Origin: Brevibacterium daeguense
Lineage (GTDB): Bacteria > Actinomycetota > Actinomycetes > Actinomycetales > Brevibacteriaceae
Direction of reading: 5' to 3'
DNA: 64,000 bases
NCBI RefSeq assembly: GCF_021729135.1
Contig: NZ_JAJTWW010000016.1
Span: 1-64,000 of the forward strand
Part shown: positions 43,451 to 55,819 of the stretch, in pieces
Numbering within the stretch: the first letter of the stretch is position 1
Layout: the number at the start of each line of letters is the position of its first letter
Made by a program: the position numbers and the translations under genes
Notes under the pieces: generated by a model
What the model was told of the DNA's origin: nothing
The model's input: only the letters and a program-made list of their open reading frames with translations
Database searches by the model: none

Positions 43451-45150
43451 GGGGCAGCCGACGAACCGCCGCCACCGGCGGACAGGCGGTCGCGCTGCGC
43501 CTTGCGGAAGCTGCGGCGGATCGTCGTCCGCTTGGCCCACGCCTTCGCACGCCGCTTCTCCTCGGAGGCGATCTGCTCGGGCGTCGGCTCATGGTCGCGC
43601 AGGCCGACCTGCAGATGCTCGGGCACCTGCTGAATCGTTCCGGTGTCGACCTTGACCTTGTGGCGCAGGATCTCCATCCGCAAGATCTTCGACAGGAAGT
43701 AGATCCCGAGCAGGTTCGGCACGCTCATGAGGAAGAACATCGCATCGGAGAACGCGATGACGCTGTCGAGAGTGATCGAGGCGCCGATCACGACTGCGAT
43801 GACCCAGATCACCTGGAAGGCTTTCTGCGCGCGGCGGGACTCGCCCGTCAGGAAGCCGATCGCCTTCTGCCCGTAGTAGGCATACGACAGGATCGTCGAG
43901 AAGCCGAACAGCACAACCGAGATCGTCAGCAGGATCGGGAACCACGACGACACCGTGGCGAAGGCGTCCGCGGTCAGCGAGACACCGGCCGCGGTGGAGC
44001 CGTCACCGGCATCCGCGTCGTAGAGGCCGGTCGTGATGATCGCCAGCGCGGTCATGGTGCAGATGATCACGGAGTCGATGAGCGGCTCCCACATCGCGGT
44101 GAATCCCTCGGTCGCGGGCTTGGTGGTCTTCACGGCCGAGTGGGCCATCGCAGCGCTGCCGACGCCGGCGGCGTTGGAGAACAGCGCACGCTGGATGCCG
44201 ACGATCGCCACACCGATGACACCGCCGGTCACGCCCTCGCCCGTGAAGGCACCGGCGAACATCAGACCGAAGGCTCCCGGGATCGCGGTGAAGTTGACGC
44301 CGAGGATGACCAGCACCGACCCCACGTAGAGAAGTGCCATGAGCGGGGTGATGGCCGAGGTCCACACGGCGATCTTCTTGATCCCGCCGAGGATGACGAG
44401 GGCCGCCACGGACGCGATGATCACGCCGATCAGCCAGAGCTTGTCGGCGAAGAAGCTGCTCTCGCCGCCGGTCGCGGTGACGATGATCGCCGCAGCCTGA
44501 TTCGACTGGAACAGATTGCCGGCGCCGAAGACGCCGACCACCGTGGCGATCGCATAGAAGTAGGCGAGGAACTTGCCCAGCCGGGGCCGTCCGATCTCCC
44601 TCAGACCGTCGCGCAGGTAGTACATCGGACCGCCCGAGGTGGTCCCGTCGTCGGCGATCTGCCGGTACTTCACGCCCAGCGTCGCCTCGGCCATCTTGAC
44701 CGTCATGGAGAAGAAGCCGAAGATGATGATCCACAGCGCGGCACCCGGGCCGCCCACGGTGATGGCCACTGCGACACCGGCGATGTTGCCCAGCCCGACC
44801 GTGCCGGACAGCTCCGTGGCGAGCGCCTGGAACGACGACACCTCACCGGGGTCGGTCTTGCGGGTGAACTTCCCGCGGATGATCGCGATCGAGTGCTTCA
44901 GGCCGGTGATCGGCTGGAACCGCAGATACACCGTCAGGAACACCGCGGCGGCGACCAGCCAGACCACGATGATCGGCAGTTCGGCCCCGAACACGGGGAT
45001 GCCGAAGAAGACGACGGTCGAGAGGATGTCGGCGATCGGGGCGAAGACTGCCTCGACGGTCCGGTCGATTGCGGAGACCGGCTCGGCGGCCTGGGCGGAG
45101 ATCAGTTCCGCTGCGGATGGACGTGGGGCGAGTGGTGACTCGATATTCAT
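43441..45150 (-). CDS. Alanine or glycine:cation symporter (AGCS)
   Basis: A 569-residue membrane protein with about eleven hydrophobic segments. LSGTVGLGNIAGVAVAITVGGPGAALWI near residue 115 is the AGCS signature, and GVKYRQ follows. It would import alanine, glycine or related amino acids with Na+ or H+. The Gly/Lys/Arg-rich C-terminal tail is cytoplasmic. Placement against the DSD-type enzyme suggests a D- or L-alanine/serine uptake function, but that is inference. Confidence 0.88.
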   Translation of the reverse strand: MNIESPLAPRPSAAELISAQAAEPVSAIDRTVEAVFAPIADILSTVVFFGIPVFGAELPIIVVWLVAAAVFLTVYLRFQPITGLKHSIAIIRGKFTRKTDPGEVSSFQALATELSGTVGLGNIAGVAVAITVGGPGAALWIIIFGFFSMTVKMAEATLGVKYRQIADDGTTSGGPMYYLRDGLREIGRPRLGKFLAYFYAIATVVGVFGAGNLFQSNQAAAIIVTATGGESSFFADKLWLIGVIIASVAALVILGGIKKIAVWTSAITPLMALLYVGSVLVILGVNFTAIPGAFGLMFAGAFTGEGVTGGVIGVAIVGIQRALFSNAAGVGSAAMAHSAVKTTKPATEGFTAMWEPLIDSVIICTMTALAIITTGLYDADAGDGSTAAGVSLTADAFATVSSWFPILLTISVVLFGFSTILSYAYYGQKAIGFLTGESRRAQKAFQVIWVIAVVIGASITLDSVIAFSDAMFFLMSVPNLLGIYFLSKILRMEILRHKVKVDTGTIQQVPEHLQVGLRDHEPTPEQIASEEKRRAKAWAKRTTIRRSFRKAQRDRLSAGGGGSSAAPQK

Positions 45151-45460
45151 ATGTCCCGGCGCGACATAGCTGTACCACCGGAGGGTCGGTCCGGTTCGGC
45201 GCCGTGCGGCACCTTAGCAAGTCGGTATGTGCTCAGCGACCGATCAGACAACGCCCAGCGTGCTTGCCCTCTCACTCAGCTGCGCGCTCCCGGAGCGCCC
45301 GGACCGCCGGTCGGCCAGCATCCCCACGGGATCGGCGGGTTCGGAGTGACTCCATCACCGAGGCTGGATACGTTGAGCCGTCTCTCAGGGAAAAGGTCGG
45401 AGCGACAGCCCTCTGAATGACTTCAGGCCCCGGATTCCTCCGGGGCCTGAAGCCGCAGTG
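45151..45460. other. 310-bp region upstream of the AGCS gene
   Basis: It holds the promoter side of the AGCS gene and the tRNA-Leu terminator hairpin (45422-45451). No other RNA gene or reading frame with a credible start was found. Confidence 0.5.
45422..45451 (-). terminator. tRNA-Leu terminator stem-loop
   Basis: Perfect 13-bp stem TTCAGGCCCCGGA (45422-45434) / TCCGGGGCCTGAA (45439-45451) with a 4-nt loop, 9 bp after the mature tRNA end. Confidence 0.75.
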
Positions 45461-45544
<84 letters not shown>

Positions 45545-45642
45545 AAGCGACAATAGAAGACTCTAACAGCAGCTGCACGGCGCAACAAAATCGAGTCGGC
45601 AGCCCGCCTCGAGCTCACGGCCCGCCCCCACGCGCTGACCGC

Positions 45643-45702
45643 CTGCCGGGACGTTCTGCCGGGAAGTTCTGCCGGGAAGTTCTGCTGGGACTTTCCGCCG
45701 GG
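45643..45702. repeat. 13-bp imperfect tandem repeat upstream of fhaA
   Basis: Units CTGCCGGGACGTT, CTGCCGGGAAGTT, CTGCCGGGAAGTT and CTGCTGGGACTTT followed by CCGCCGGG. It is not coding. It lies about 135-195 bp before the fhaA start, so it could affect transcription of the whole fhaA-pknB block. Confidence 0.8.
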
Positions 45703-45836
45703 TCACCAGGGAGAATCTCGCTCGACATGTGTTCCGAAGTCGCTACCGTTAGCATGGAGTGTTGGCAACGACTGCAAGTCGGACAGATGCGCGGCGGATC
45801 TCCGCTGCCGGAACTACGGCCCGAAGGAGGCGAACC

Positions 45837-46673
45837 ATGGGCGTACTCGACCGCTTCGAGAAGGGCATCGAGCGCGTGGTCAACGGCGCCTTCGCCAAGG
45901 CATTCCGGTCGCAGGTGGAGCCCGTCGAGCTCGCCGGCGCCCTCCGCAAGGAGGCGGACACCCGCGCCGCGGTGGTCTCCCGCGGGCGCACGCTGACCGC
46001 GAACAGCTTCATCATCGAGCTCTCGCAGCACGACTACGAGCGCCTCCAGCCGATCGAGGCCGAACTTCGCGCCGACCTCCGACAGGTCGTCGGCGATCAC
46101 GCGGTCGATCAGGGCTACAGCTTCGTCGGGCCGGTCATCGTGGCCCTCGAGGCCGCCGAGGACCTCGACACCGGCATGTACCGGGTCCGCGCAGCCACCA
46201 AGCGACCCGACGGCTCACCGGCCGCCCAGCCGCCCAGCCGTGGCGGCTACGACCCACCGTCGCGGGCCAATCCCGTCGTCCCCGAGGCCTACGCCCACAC
46301 CCAGACCAGCCCGCGCCGAGTCGTCTCCCCGGCCGCCGGCGAACCTCCGGCGCGCGCTCCGCGTCGCCCGCCGGTCGACCTCCTGCCCACGATCGAGGTG
46401 GGCGGAGTTCCGCACCGCCTCTCCCAGGGCACGACCGTCTTCGGCCGCTCCTCCAACAGCGCCGACATCGTCCTCGACGACCCGGGGGTCTCCCGTCGTC
46501 ACTTCGAGATCACCGTCTCCGGCGACCAGGCCGTCCTCACCGATCTCGGTTCCACCAACGGAACCTTGATCAACGGCCGCCGCGTCACCGCAGTCACACT
46601 GACGGACGGGGTCGCCGTCACCGCCGGGGACACCACTGTCATCTTCCGCGAAGCCGAAATGGGAGGCCGATGA
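45837..46673 (+). CDS. fhaA: FHA-domain protein FhaA (DUF3662-FHA)
   Basis: A 278-residue protein. The N-terminal DUF3662 domain (GVLDRFEKGIERVVNGAFAKAF to about residue 115) is followed by a Pro-rich linker and a C-terminal FHA domain containing FGRSSNSADIVLDD and SRRHFEITVSG, which binds phosphothreonine. In mycobacteria FhaA binds phosphorylated MviN and regulates peptidoglycan synthesis at the poles. The ATG at 45837 has an ideal RBS, GAAGGAGG. Its stop overlaps fhaB by ATGA. First gene of the cluster. Confidence 0.93.
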   Translation: MGVLDRFEKGIERVVNGAFAKAFRSQVEPVELAGALRKEADTRAAVVSRGRTLTANSFIIELSQHDYERLQPIEAELRADLRQVVGDHAVDQGYSFVGPVIVALEAAEDLDTGMYRVRAATKRPDGSPAAQPPSRGGYDPPSRANPVVPEAYAHTQTSPRRVVSPAAGEPPARAPRRPPVDLLPTIEVGGVPHRLSQGTTVFGRSSNSADIVLDDPGVSRRHFEITVSGDQAVLTDLGSTNGTLINGRRVTAVTLTDGVAVTAGDTTVIFREAEMGGR

Positions 46674-47209
46674 GCGAGTTCACCGTCATGGTGCTGCGGT
46701 TTGCGTTCTTCGCATTGCTGTGGCTCTTCGTCTTCCTCATCGCCGGTGTGCTGCGTCAGGACCTCTTCGGACCGCGCCGTCGCTCGAATCGAGCGCAGCG
46801 CCGCCGAGGCGCCCGCGGCAGGCAGCCGGCACCGGCACCGGCACCGGCACCGGCACCGGGCGCAGCGCAGCCCCTGCCCGCTCCCATCCCGGCAGCCTCG
46901 CCTCCCCCGGCCCCGCAGGCGCCTCGGGAGCTGTACATCACGTCGGGTCCGCTCACCGGGATGGTGGTCGCCCTGCGCGGCGGGCCGATCACGCTGGGCC
47001 GCTCCGGTGACAACACCGTCGTCCTCGACGACGATTTCGCCTCGAGCCATCACGCGCGGATCCTGCCCAGCCAGGGACAGTGGTACGTCGAGGATCTGGG
47101 CTCGACCAACGGCACGTTCATCAACCAGCAGCGACTGACCGCGGCTGTGCCGCTGCGCATCGGCACCCCCGTGACCATCGGCCAGACGACCATGGAGCTG
47201 CGTCCGTGA
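46670..47209 (+). CDS. fhaB: Membrane-anchored FHA protein FhaB
   Basis: A 179-residue protein with an N-terminal transmembrane helix (MVLRFAFFALLWLFVFLIAGVL), a basic then Pro/Ala-rich linker and a C-terminal FHA domain: TLGRSGDNTVVLDDDFASSHHARI and DLGSTNGTFIN. The linker contains a five-fold 6-bp repeat (46826-46855) coding for Pro-Ala. It couples to fhaA by ATGA and to pstP by GTGA overlaps. FhaB is known to be phosphorylated by PknB and PknA and linked to septation. Confidence 0.92.
   Translation: MSEFTVMVLRFAFFALLWLFVFLIAGVLRQDLFGPRRRSNRAQRRRGARGRQPAPAPAPAPAPGAAQPLPAPIPAASPPPAPQAPRELYITSGPLTGMVVALRGGPITLGRSGDNTVVLDDDFASSHHARILPSQGQWYVEDLGSTNGTFINQQRLTAAVPLRIGTPVTIGQTTMELRP
46826..46855. 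repeat. CCGGCA hexanucleotide repeat in fhaB
   Basis: Five exact copies of CCGGCA in the linker-coding part. Each copy adds Pro-Ala; copy-number change would keep the frame. Confidence 0.85.
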
Positions 47210-48882
47210 GCACCGAGAACATCATGCTGCGATCGGCGGCCCGCTCCAACACCGGCCTGGTCCGCAAGAACAACCAGGACTCCGGCTACGCGGGAGCGAA
47301 CTTCCTGCTGGTCGCCGACGGGATGGGCGGACACGCGGGCGGCGATGTCGCCTCGGCGATCGCCGTGGCCCGGCTGGCCGAGCTCGACCGCCCCGATCAG
47401 GGCCAGGACACCCTCGACGTCCTCCGCTCGACCATCCTCGACGCCAACGAGCGGATCGCCAACTGCGTGATCGAGCAGCCGGAGCTCGCGGGCATGGGCA
47501 CTACCGTGACCGCGCTGCTGCGCACCGGCAATCGGCTGGCGCTGGCCCACATCGGCGACTCCCGGGCCTACCTCGTGCGGGACGGCGAGGTCACCCTCGT
47601 CACGCACGACCACACCTTCGTCCAGATGCTCGTCGACGAGGGCCGCATCACCGAGGAGGAGGCGGAATCCCACCCGCAGCGCTCCGTCGTGATGCGGGTG
47701 CTCGGCGACGTCGGCGCCTCCCCCGAGCTCGACCTCTCGCTGCGCGACACCCGGATCGGTGATCGCTGGATGCTGTGCTCGGACGGCCTCACCGGATTCG
47801 CCGCGTCCGCCGACATCCGGGAGACGTTGACCTCGATCGCGGACCCGGACGCGTGCTGCGAGCGGCTCGTCGACCTCGCGCTGGCCGGCGGCGGTGCCGA
47901 CAACATCACGGTGGTGATCGGCGACGTCGTCGAAGCCGATGAGAGCGTCCTGTCCGGGGCCGCGGCCCTCGGCGAGGAGGTCGGCTCCGTCCGGATCAAC
48001 CCCCAGTACTCGATGCTCGGCCGGTCCGAGGTGCCGACCGAGGCGGTCCCCACCGGTCCGCTCGACGTCGTCACCGCCTCCGACGAGGCCGACACCGCAG
48101 AGCTCACCACTGCCGCGGACGCCGCCGCGGAGCCCCGGGCCAGGACCCGCCGAGGCGACCGGGCGGAGCACCGCGAACGCTCGCGACGGGCCGAGGACGC
48201 CGAACAGGTGGACACGCAGCCGCTGCCCCCCGGCTATCACGGCCGGACGACCGACGCCTCGGGGGCCGACACCGCCGCAGCCGGTGCCGCCGGTGCCACT
48301 GCCACGACGACCGCACCCGGCGAGCGCACGTCGGCCGACCACGCCTCCGCCACCGGTCGGACGGCCCAGGAGGACTACGACGACGAGTTCGGCGGCTGGG
48401 GCGAGGAGCCCACCCCCCGCCGGCGCCGCCCGATCGTGACCCTGGTCATCACGCTGCTGGTGCTCGGCGCCATCGCGCTGGCCGGCGTGATCAGCTGGAA
48501 CTTCATCCGCAGCCAGTACTACGTAGGCGCGGAGACCGGAGTCGTCGCGATCTACCGCGGAATCCCGCAGACCTTCGGGCCGATCGACCTCGGCACCCTC
48601 GAGGAGACCACCGACGTCCAGGTCGACCAGCTGTCGACCTTCTCGCAGAAGCGCCTCGAGGAGACCATCCCCGCCGGCAGCCGCGAGGCCGCCGCCGACG
48701 TCGTCACCACCCTGCGCCAGGAGGCGGAGTCCAACGCCCGCGCAGCCGACCTGCAGGGCGGCGCCGCAGACGCCACCCGATCGCCCGACCCCGCGCCGCC
48801 GGCGCCGGAATCCGGCGAGAGACCCACGCCCGACGAGCAGTCGCTGCGAGCGCCTGCTGCCGGCGCGGAGGCGCGCCGATGA
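47206..48882 (+). CDS. pstP: PP2C-type Ser/Thr phosphatase PstP
   Basis: A 558-residue metal-dependent phosphatase. The cytoplasmic catalytic domain shows RKNNQDSGY near residue 18, VADGMGGHAGGD near 37, GDSRAYLVRDG near 115, CSDGLTG near 190 and GGADNITVVIGD near 230. An acidic/Ala-rich linker leads to one transmembrane helix (IVTLVITLLVLGAIALAGVI) near residue 415 and an external tail. It opposes PknA/PknB. The GTG start overlaps fhaB's stop; its end overlaps rodA by ATGA. Confidence 0.94.
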   Translation: MSTENIMLRSAARSNTGLVRKNNQDSGYAGANFLLVADGMGGHAGGDVASAIAVARLAELDRPDQGQDTLDVLRSTILDANERIANCVIEQPELAGMGTTVTALLRTGNRLALAHIGDSRAYLVRDGEVTLVTHDHTFVQMLVDEGRITEEEAESHPQRSVVMRVLGDVGASPELDLSLRDTRIGDRWMLCSDGLTGFAASADIRETLTSIADPDACCERLVDLALAGGGADNITVVIGDVVEADESVLSGAAALGEEVGSVRINPQYSMLGRSEVPTEAVPTGPLDVVTASDEADTAELTTAADAAAEPRARTRRGDRAEHRERSRRAEDAEQVDTQPLPPGYHGRTTDASGADTAAAGAAGATATTTAPGERTSADHASATGRTAQEDYDDEFGGWGEEPTPRRRRPIVTLVITLLVLGAIALAGVISWNFIRSQYYVGAETGVVAIYRGIPQTFGPIDLGTLEETTDVQVDQLSTFSQKRLEETIPAGSREAAADVVTTLRQEAESNARAADLQGGAADATRSPDPAPPAPESGERPTPDEQSLRAPAAGAEARR

Positions 48883-50495
48883 CCTACTCACCCGAGCTCG
48901 CTCCGGCGCAGAGCCCGAGCGAGCAGCCTGAGGCGCGGGGTCCGCGCACCTATCGCATCGCCGAGCTGCTGCTGATCCTGCTCGCCGTCGTGATCTCCGC
49001 CGGCGCCTATGCGCTGGTGGGTCTGGGCGTCCGGGACACCGTGCCGGGCAATGTCTACGGCTACACCATCTGGCTGGCCGTCCTCGGCCTGGGCCTGCAC
49101 GTCGTGACCTGGTGGCGGGCCAAATACGCCGACCCCATCCTGGTTCCGGTGGCGATCCTGCTCAACGGCCTCGGCCTGGCGATGATCTACCGGATCGACC
49201 TGGCCAAGGAGTCCTCGACCGCCACCTCGCAGCTGGTCTGGATGACGCTGGGCACTGTGCTCGCCGCGCTCGTGGTGTTCTTCGTCCGCGACCACCGGCT
49301 GCTGCGCCGCCTGACCTACACGTGCGGCCTGGCCGCCATCGTGCTGCTCCTGCTGCCCCTGATCCCGGGCCTGGGCACCACCATCAACGGCGCCCGGATC
49401 TGGATCCGCCTGGGCCCCTTCTCGTTCCAGCCCGGTGAGATCGCCAAGATCCTGCTGGCCGTGTTCTTCGCCGGCTACCTCGTCAGCTTCCGCGACCAGC
49501 TGGTGCTCGCCGGCCCCAAGATCCTCGGCATCCGGTTCCCGCGCCTGCGCGACCTCGGCCCGATCATCATCGCCTGGGTCGCCAGCGTCGGCATCCTCGT
49601 GTTCCAGCGCGATCTGGGCACCTCGCTGCTGTTCTTCGGGCTGTTCGTCGCCATGCTCTACGTGGCCACCAACAAGAAGACCTGGATCTTCCTCGGACTG
49701 GGCATGTTCGCGCTCGGCGCCGTCGCCGCGTCCTTCATGTTCAGCCACGTCCAGCAGCGCATCGACGGCTGGCTGGGCGCGCTGACGCCTGAGGAGTACA
49801 ACAAGTCCCCGGGCGGCTCCTACCAGCTCGTGCAGGGCATGTTCGGCATGTCCAGCGGCGGCCTCACCGGCACCGGGCTGGGCGAGGGCCGACCTCAGGT
49901 GGTGCCTTACTCCGAGTCGGACTTCATCTACGCCTCGCTCGGCGAGGAGCTGGGCATGGTGGGACTGTTCGCCATCCTCATGCTGTACGTCATCCTGTTC
50001 GAGCGTGGCATGAAGATCTCCTCCCGCGTCCGCGACGGCTTCGGCAAGCTGCTGACCGCGGGCCTGACCTTCACGATCGCGCTCCAGGTGTTCATCGTCA
50101 TCGGCGGCGTCACCCGGGTCATCCCGCTCACCGGCCTGACCACCCCGTTCCTGGCCGCCGGCGGCTCCTCGCTGATCGCGAACTGGATCATCATCGGCCT
50201 GCTGCTGCGGATCTCCGACGCCGCCAGGAGGCCCGCGGAGGAGTTCCAGACCGGCGTCCTCACGGTCGTCGCCGACGACTCCGACGACCCCGAGTCCCAC
50301 AACCGCACCGCACGGCTGGGCAGGCGTCGCGACACAGCGGAGGACGCCGAGGCGCCCATCCCGTGGGGCGACGCGCCCGCCCGGCAGGACAGCGGCGCCC
50401 AACAGCCCGGCCCCCGCATCTCGCAGGACGACGCCCCGACCACTGCACAGCCGCCCATCCGCCCCACCCGGCCTCCAGGAGGTGAACAGCGATGA
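48879..50495 (+). CDS. rodA: SEDS peptidoglycan polymerase RodA/FtsW
   Basis: A 538-residue SEDS-family glycosyltransferase with about ten hydrophobic segments. The polymerising Asp lies in the conserved region GARIWIRLGPFSFQPGEIAK, and the C-terminal GGLTGTGLGEGRPQVVPYSESDFIY motif is diagnostic. It pairs with the transpeptidase PbpA, encoded next. The C-terminus has a 60-residue Pro/Ala/Asp tail. Translationally coupled with pstP and pbpA. Confidence 0.93.
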   Translation: MTYSPELAPAQSPSEQPEARGPRTYRIAELLLILLAVVISAGAYALVGLGVRDTVPGNVYGYTIWLAVLGLGLHVVTWWRAKYADPILVPVAILLNGLGLAMIYRIDLAKESSTATSQLVWMTLGTVLAALVVFFVRDHRLLRRLTYTCGLAAIVLLLLPLIPGLGTTINGARIWIRLGPFSFQPGEIAKILLAVFFAGYLVSFRDQLVLAGPKILGIRFPRLRDLGPIIIAWVASVGILVFQRDLGTSLLFFGLFVAMLYVATNKKTWIFLGLGMFALGAVAASFMFSHVQQRIDGWLGALTPEEYNKSPGGSYQLVQGMFGMSSGGLTGTGLGEGRPQVVPYSESDFIYASLGEELGMVGLFAILMLYVILFERGMKISSRVRDGFGKLLTAGLTFTIALQVFIVIGGVTRVIPLTGLTTPFLAAGGSSLIANWIIIGLLLRISDAARRPAEEFQTGVLTVVADDSDDPESHNRTARLGRRRDTAEDAEAPIPWGDAPARQDSGAQQPGPRISQDDAPTTAQPPIRPTRPPGGEQR

Positions 50496-51958
50496 ACAAG
50501 CCCCTGCGCCACGTCGCCCTCGTCGGCTTCGTGATGTTCGCCCTGCTGTTCGGCTCGACGAGCTGGATCCAGTACTTCCAGGCGGAGAACCTGCGCGAGC
50601 ACGAGCTCAACAACCGCACCCTCATCGAGGAGCTCTCCCGCGAGCGCGGGCCGATCCTCGTCGACGGCACGCCGATCGCCTACTCCGTGCCGGTCGACGA
50701 CGTCTACGAATTCCAGCGCACCTACGGCGCCGACGGCATGTCCCCGGAGATGTACGCGAACATCACCGGCTTCTTCTCGGTGACCAATGGCGCGACCAAC
50801 CTCGAGAAGACGGAGAACAGCCTGCTCGCCGGCACCGATGACGCGCTGTTCTACGACAAGATCACCAACTGGCTCACGGGCCGCCAGCCGATGGGCGCCG
50901 CGATCGAGATCACCGTCGACCCCGCCGCGCAGAAGGCCGCATGGGATGCGCTCGGCGGGCAGAAGGGCGCTGCCGTGGCGCTCGACCCGAAGACCGGCGA
51001 CGTGCTCGCGATGGTCTCCACCCCGGGCTGGGATCCCAACGCGCTGGCCACCCACGACCACAGCGCGGCCCAGGACGCCTACGACCGGCTCATCGCCGAC
51101 GAGGACAACCCGGCCTACAACCGCGCCATCGGCGGCAATCTCTACCCGCCGGGCTCGACGTTCAAGATCGTCACCGCGGCCGCCGCGCTCGAGTCCGGGG
51201 AGTACGAACCGGACACCATGCTCGACGGCCCGGCGGAGCTCGACCTGCCCCAGACCACCGCGACCATCCGCAACTCCGGCGGCGGCGCCTGCGGCAGCGG
51301 GACGATCTCGCTGGCGGATTCGCTGCGCATCTCCTGCAACACCTCCTTCGCCGACCTCGGCATGACCCTGGGCCAGGACGCGATGGAGACCCAGGCCCGG
51401 GAGTTCGGCTTCGGCGAGGACATGGAGATCCCGCTGCGCGTCAGTGCCTCGAGCTTCCCCGCCGACACCAATCCGCCGCAGCTCGCACAGTCCGCCCTCG
51501 GCCAGTTCGAGGTCCGCTCCACCCCGCTGCAGATGGCCATGGTCTCCGCGGCGATCGCCAACGACGGGAAGCTCATGCACCCCCAGCTCATTGACCAGGT
51601 GCGCAATGCCCGCACACTCGACCTCATCGAAGAGCCGTCCCCGCGCGAGTTCTCGCGACCGGTCAGCGGTGAGACCGCTCAGGAGCTGACTGACATGATG
51701 GTCAGCGTCGTCACCGACGGCACGGGCTCGGCCGGACAGATCCCCGGGATCGACGTCGCGGCCAAGACCGGCACCGCGCAGCACGCCGAGGGCGCGGCAC
51801 CCCACGCCTGGTACACATCCTTCGCTCCGGCGGACGACCCGCAGGTCGCGGTCGCCGTCGTCGTCGAGAGCGGCGGCCGGGCCGGCAGCGAGGCCTATGG
51901 CGGCAGCACGGCCGGACCGATCGCGAAAGCAGTCATGGAAGCGGTGATCAAGGAATGA
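50492..51958 (+). CDS. pbpA: Class B penicillin-binding protein PbpA
   Basis: A 488-residue transpeptidase. A signal/anchor segment ([18 protein letters not shown]) leads to the dimerisation region, then the catalytic domain. The active-site Ser is in [14 protein letters not shown] near residue 225, the SxN motif is [10 protein letters not shown] near 280 and KTGTAQHAE near 430. It cross-links peptidoglycan made by the SEDS protein before it. It overlaps rodA and pknA by ATGA. Confidence 0.94.
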   Translation: MNKPLRHVALVGFVMFALLFGSTSWIQYFQAENLREHELNNRTLIEELSRERGPILVDGTPIAYSVPVDDVYEFQRTYGADGMSPEMYANITGFFSVTNGATNLEKTENSLLAGTDDALFYDKITNWLTGRQPMGAAIEITVDPAAQKAAWDALGGQKGAAVALDPKTGDVLAMVSTPGWDPNALATHDHSAAQDAYDRLIADEDNPAYNRAIGGNLYPPGSTFKIVTAAAALESGEYEPDTMLDGPAELDLPQTTATIRNSGGGACGSGTISLADSLRISCNTSFADLGMTLGQDAMETQAREFGFGEDMEIPLRVSASSFPADTNPPQLAQSALGQFEVRSTPLQMAMVSAAIANDGKLMHPQLIDQVRNARTLDLIEEPSPREFSRPVSGETAQELTDMMVSVVTDGTGSAGQIPGIDVAAKTGTAQHAEGAAPHAWYTSFAPADDPQVAVAVVVESGGRAGSEAYGGSTAGPIAKAVMEAVIKE

Positions 51959-53813
51959 GGCCCAACGCAGGAACCTTGCTGGGCAACCGGTACGAGCTCA
52001 CCAGCCGGATCGCGATCGGCGGCATGGGTGAGGTGTGGCGCGGACGCGACACCGTGCTCGCGCGCGAGATCGCCGCGAAGATCATGAAAGAGGAGTATCT
52101 GAGCGATCAGACGTTCCTCGACCGGTTCCGCGCCGAGGCCCGCAGCATGGGAGCCGTGTCAGATCCGGGCATCGCCGGGGTCTTCGACTACGGCGAGGAG
52201 AACGGCTCGCCGTACCTCGTGATGGAGTACGTGCCCGGCGAGGCGCTGTCGGCGATCCTCGACCGCAACGGCGGCATGCCCGAGCGGGACGTGCTCGACA
52301 TCGGCGCGCAGGCGGCGCAGGCGCTCAACGCCGCCCACCGCGCCGGCGTGGTCCACCGCGACGTCAAGCCCGGCAACATCCTCGTCACCCCCGATTTCCG
52401 GGTCAAGATCACCGACTTCGGCATCGCCCGCGTCGCCGATCAGGCCCCGCTGACCCGCACCGGCCAGGTCATGGGCACAGCCCAGTACCTGGCGCCGGAG
52501 CAGGCCACCGGCAAGGGCTCCACACCCAAGTCCGACCTCTACTCGCTCGGCATCATCATGTACGAGGCGCTGGCCGGGGAGCGTCCCTTCACCGGGGAAT
52601 CCCAGGTGGAGATCGCCATCGCGCAGGTCAACCGCGAGCACCCACCGCTGCCGGACACGATCTCCGAGCCCGTGCGGCGCCTCGTCGACTCGATGCTCGC
52701 CAAGGATCCGGATGCCCGGCCCGACAACGGGCAGGCCGTCGCCACGGCTGCCCGCGCGCTGATGGCCGGGGACGTCGCGGCGGCCGAGGCGGCGGTCCCC
52801 CAGATGGCGGCCGGTGCCACTGCGACCGAGGCGGTCACCCGCGTCTTCAACCAGTCCGACGACTCCTCCACCCGGGTGATGCCGGCGGCGGCAGCCGGCG
52901 CCGCAGGTGGTGCCGCGGCCGGAGCGCTGGCAGGCGCACACGGCGCGCAGGCGGCCGAGGGCGGGGCCGACGGCTACCACGACCCGACACTGGCGGCCAC
53001 TGCCGAGGGCAACGGCGACGACGAGCTCACCGCGCCGGCGGACCGGAAGCCCAAGGGCCCGAAGATCGCCGTCGGCATCCTCGTGGTCCTCGCCCTGGTC
53101 GGGCTCGGCTGGGTCCTGTGGCTGTTCCTGGGCCCCCAGCTCGACCCCGCGCCGGTCGAGACGACCTCCTCCTCGCCGTCGGAGACCGCGGAGACGATCA
53201 CCATCGATCCGGACGACTACATCGGTCTGAGCGAGAGCTCCGCGACCCGGAACCTCGAACGCCTGGGTCTGGAGGTCGAGACCGTCACCGTCGACTCCGA
53301 GCGCGCCTCGGGAACCGTCGCCGATGTCCGCGAGGGCAGCAACGGCTACGAGTTCTCCGAGGGCGACACCGTCACCCTCGAAGTCTCCGGCGGACCCGCC
53401 GAGGCGCCCGTCGAGGAGCCCGCGCCGGATCAGCAGCCCGAGCCCGACCAGGGCGATGGCGACACCGCACCGCAGCCCCAGCCTCCGGGCGGCGACACCG
53501 ACACCGGAGACGGCGGCGACACCGGCGGCGGTGGCAGCACCGGCGACGGCGGCGGCCAGGACACCGCTCCCGACGGCAACGACGGCCAGGACGGCGGCCA
53601 GGACGGCGGCCAGAACGAGCCTCCCGCCGACGACGGCGACAATCCCGCCGACGGCGCGCAGAGCGGCCAGGGCGAGAACCCCGGCCGCGGCCAGGGCGGC
53701 GGCAGCACCGGCGGCGCTCTCGGCCAGGTCCCCGACCCCCAGAACCAGAGCAGACTGATGAGCGGCGGCGGGAGCCTCGATGAGCATGCCGCCGCCCCCG
53801 ATGGAGAGAATAG

Positions 53814-53817
<4 letters not shown>
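51955..53817 (+). CDS. pknA: Ser/Thr protein kinase PknA with an extracellular PASTA-like domain
   Basis: A 620-residue receptor kinase. The kinase domain (residues 10-270) has Gly-rich [12 protein letters not shown], Lys in AAKIM, catalytic [11 protein letters not shown] near 136, DFGIAR near 154 and [11 protein letters not shown]. After an Ala/Gly-rich linker comes one transmembrane helix ([19 protein letters not shown]). Outside is one PASTA-like unit ([20 protein letters not shown]) and a long Gly/Asp/Gln-rich tail. Corynebacterial and mycobacterial PknA usually lacks PASTA units. It overlaps pbpA and pknB by ATGA. Confidence 0.9.
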
Positions 53818-55805
<1,988 letters not shown>

Positions 55806-55819
55806 GCCATAATCGCACT

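Noticed and set aside
46826-46855. Phase-variable microsatellite in fhaB
   Set aside because: The unit is 6 bp, so copy-number change keeps the frame and cannot switch the gene off.
48888-50402. 504-codon minus-strand frame opposite rodA
   Set aside because: Composition rich in Gln, Asp, Gly and His without motifs; the plus strand holds a clear SEDS protein.
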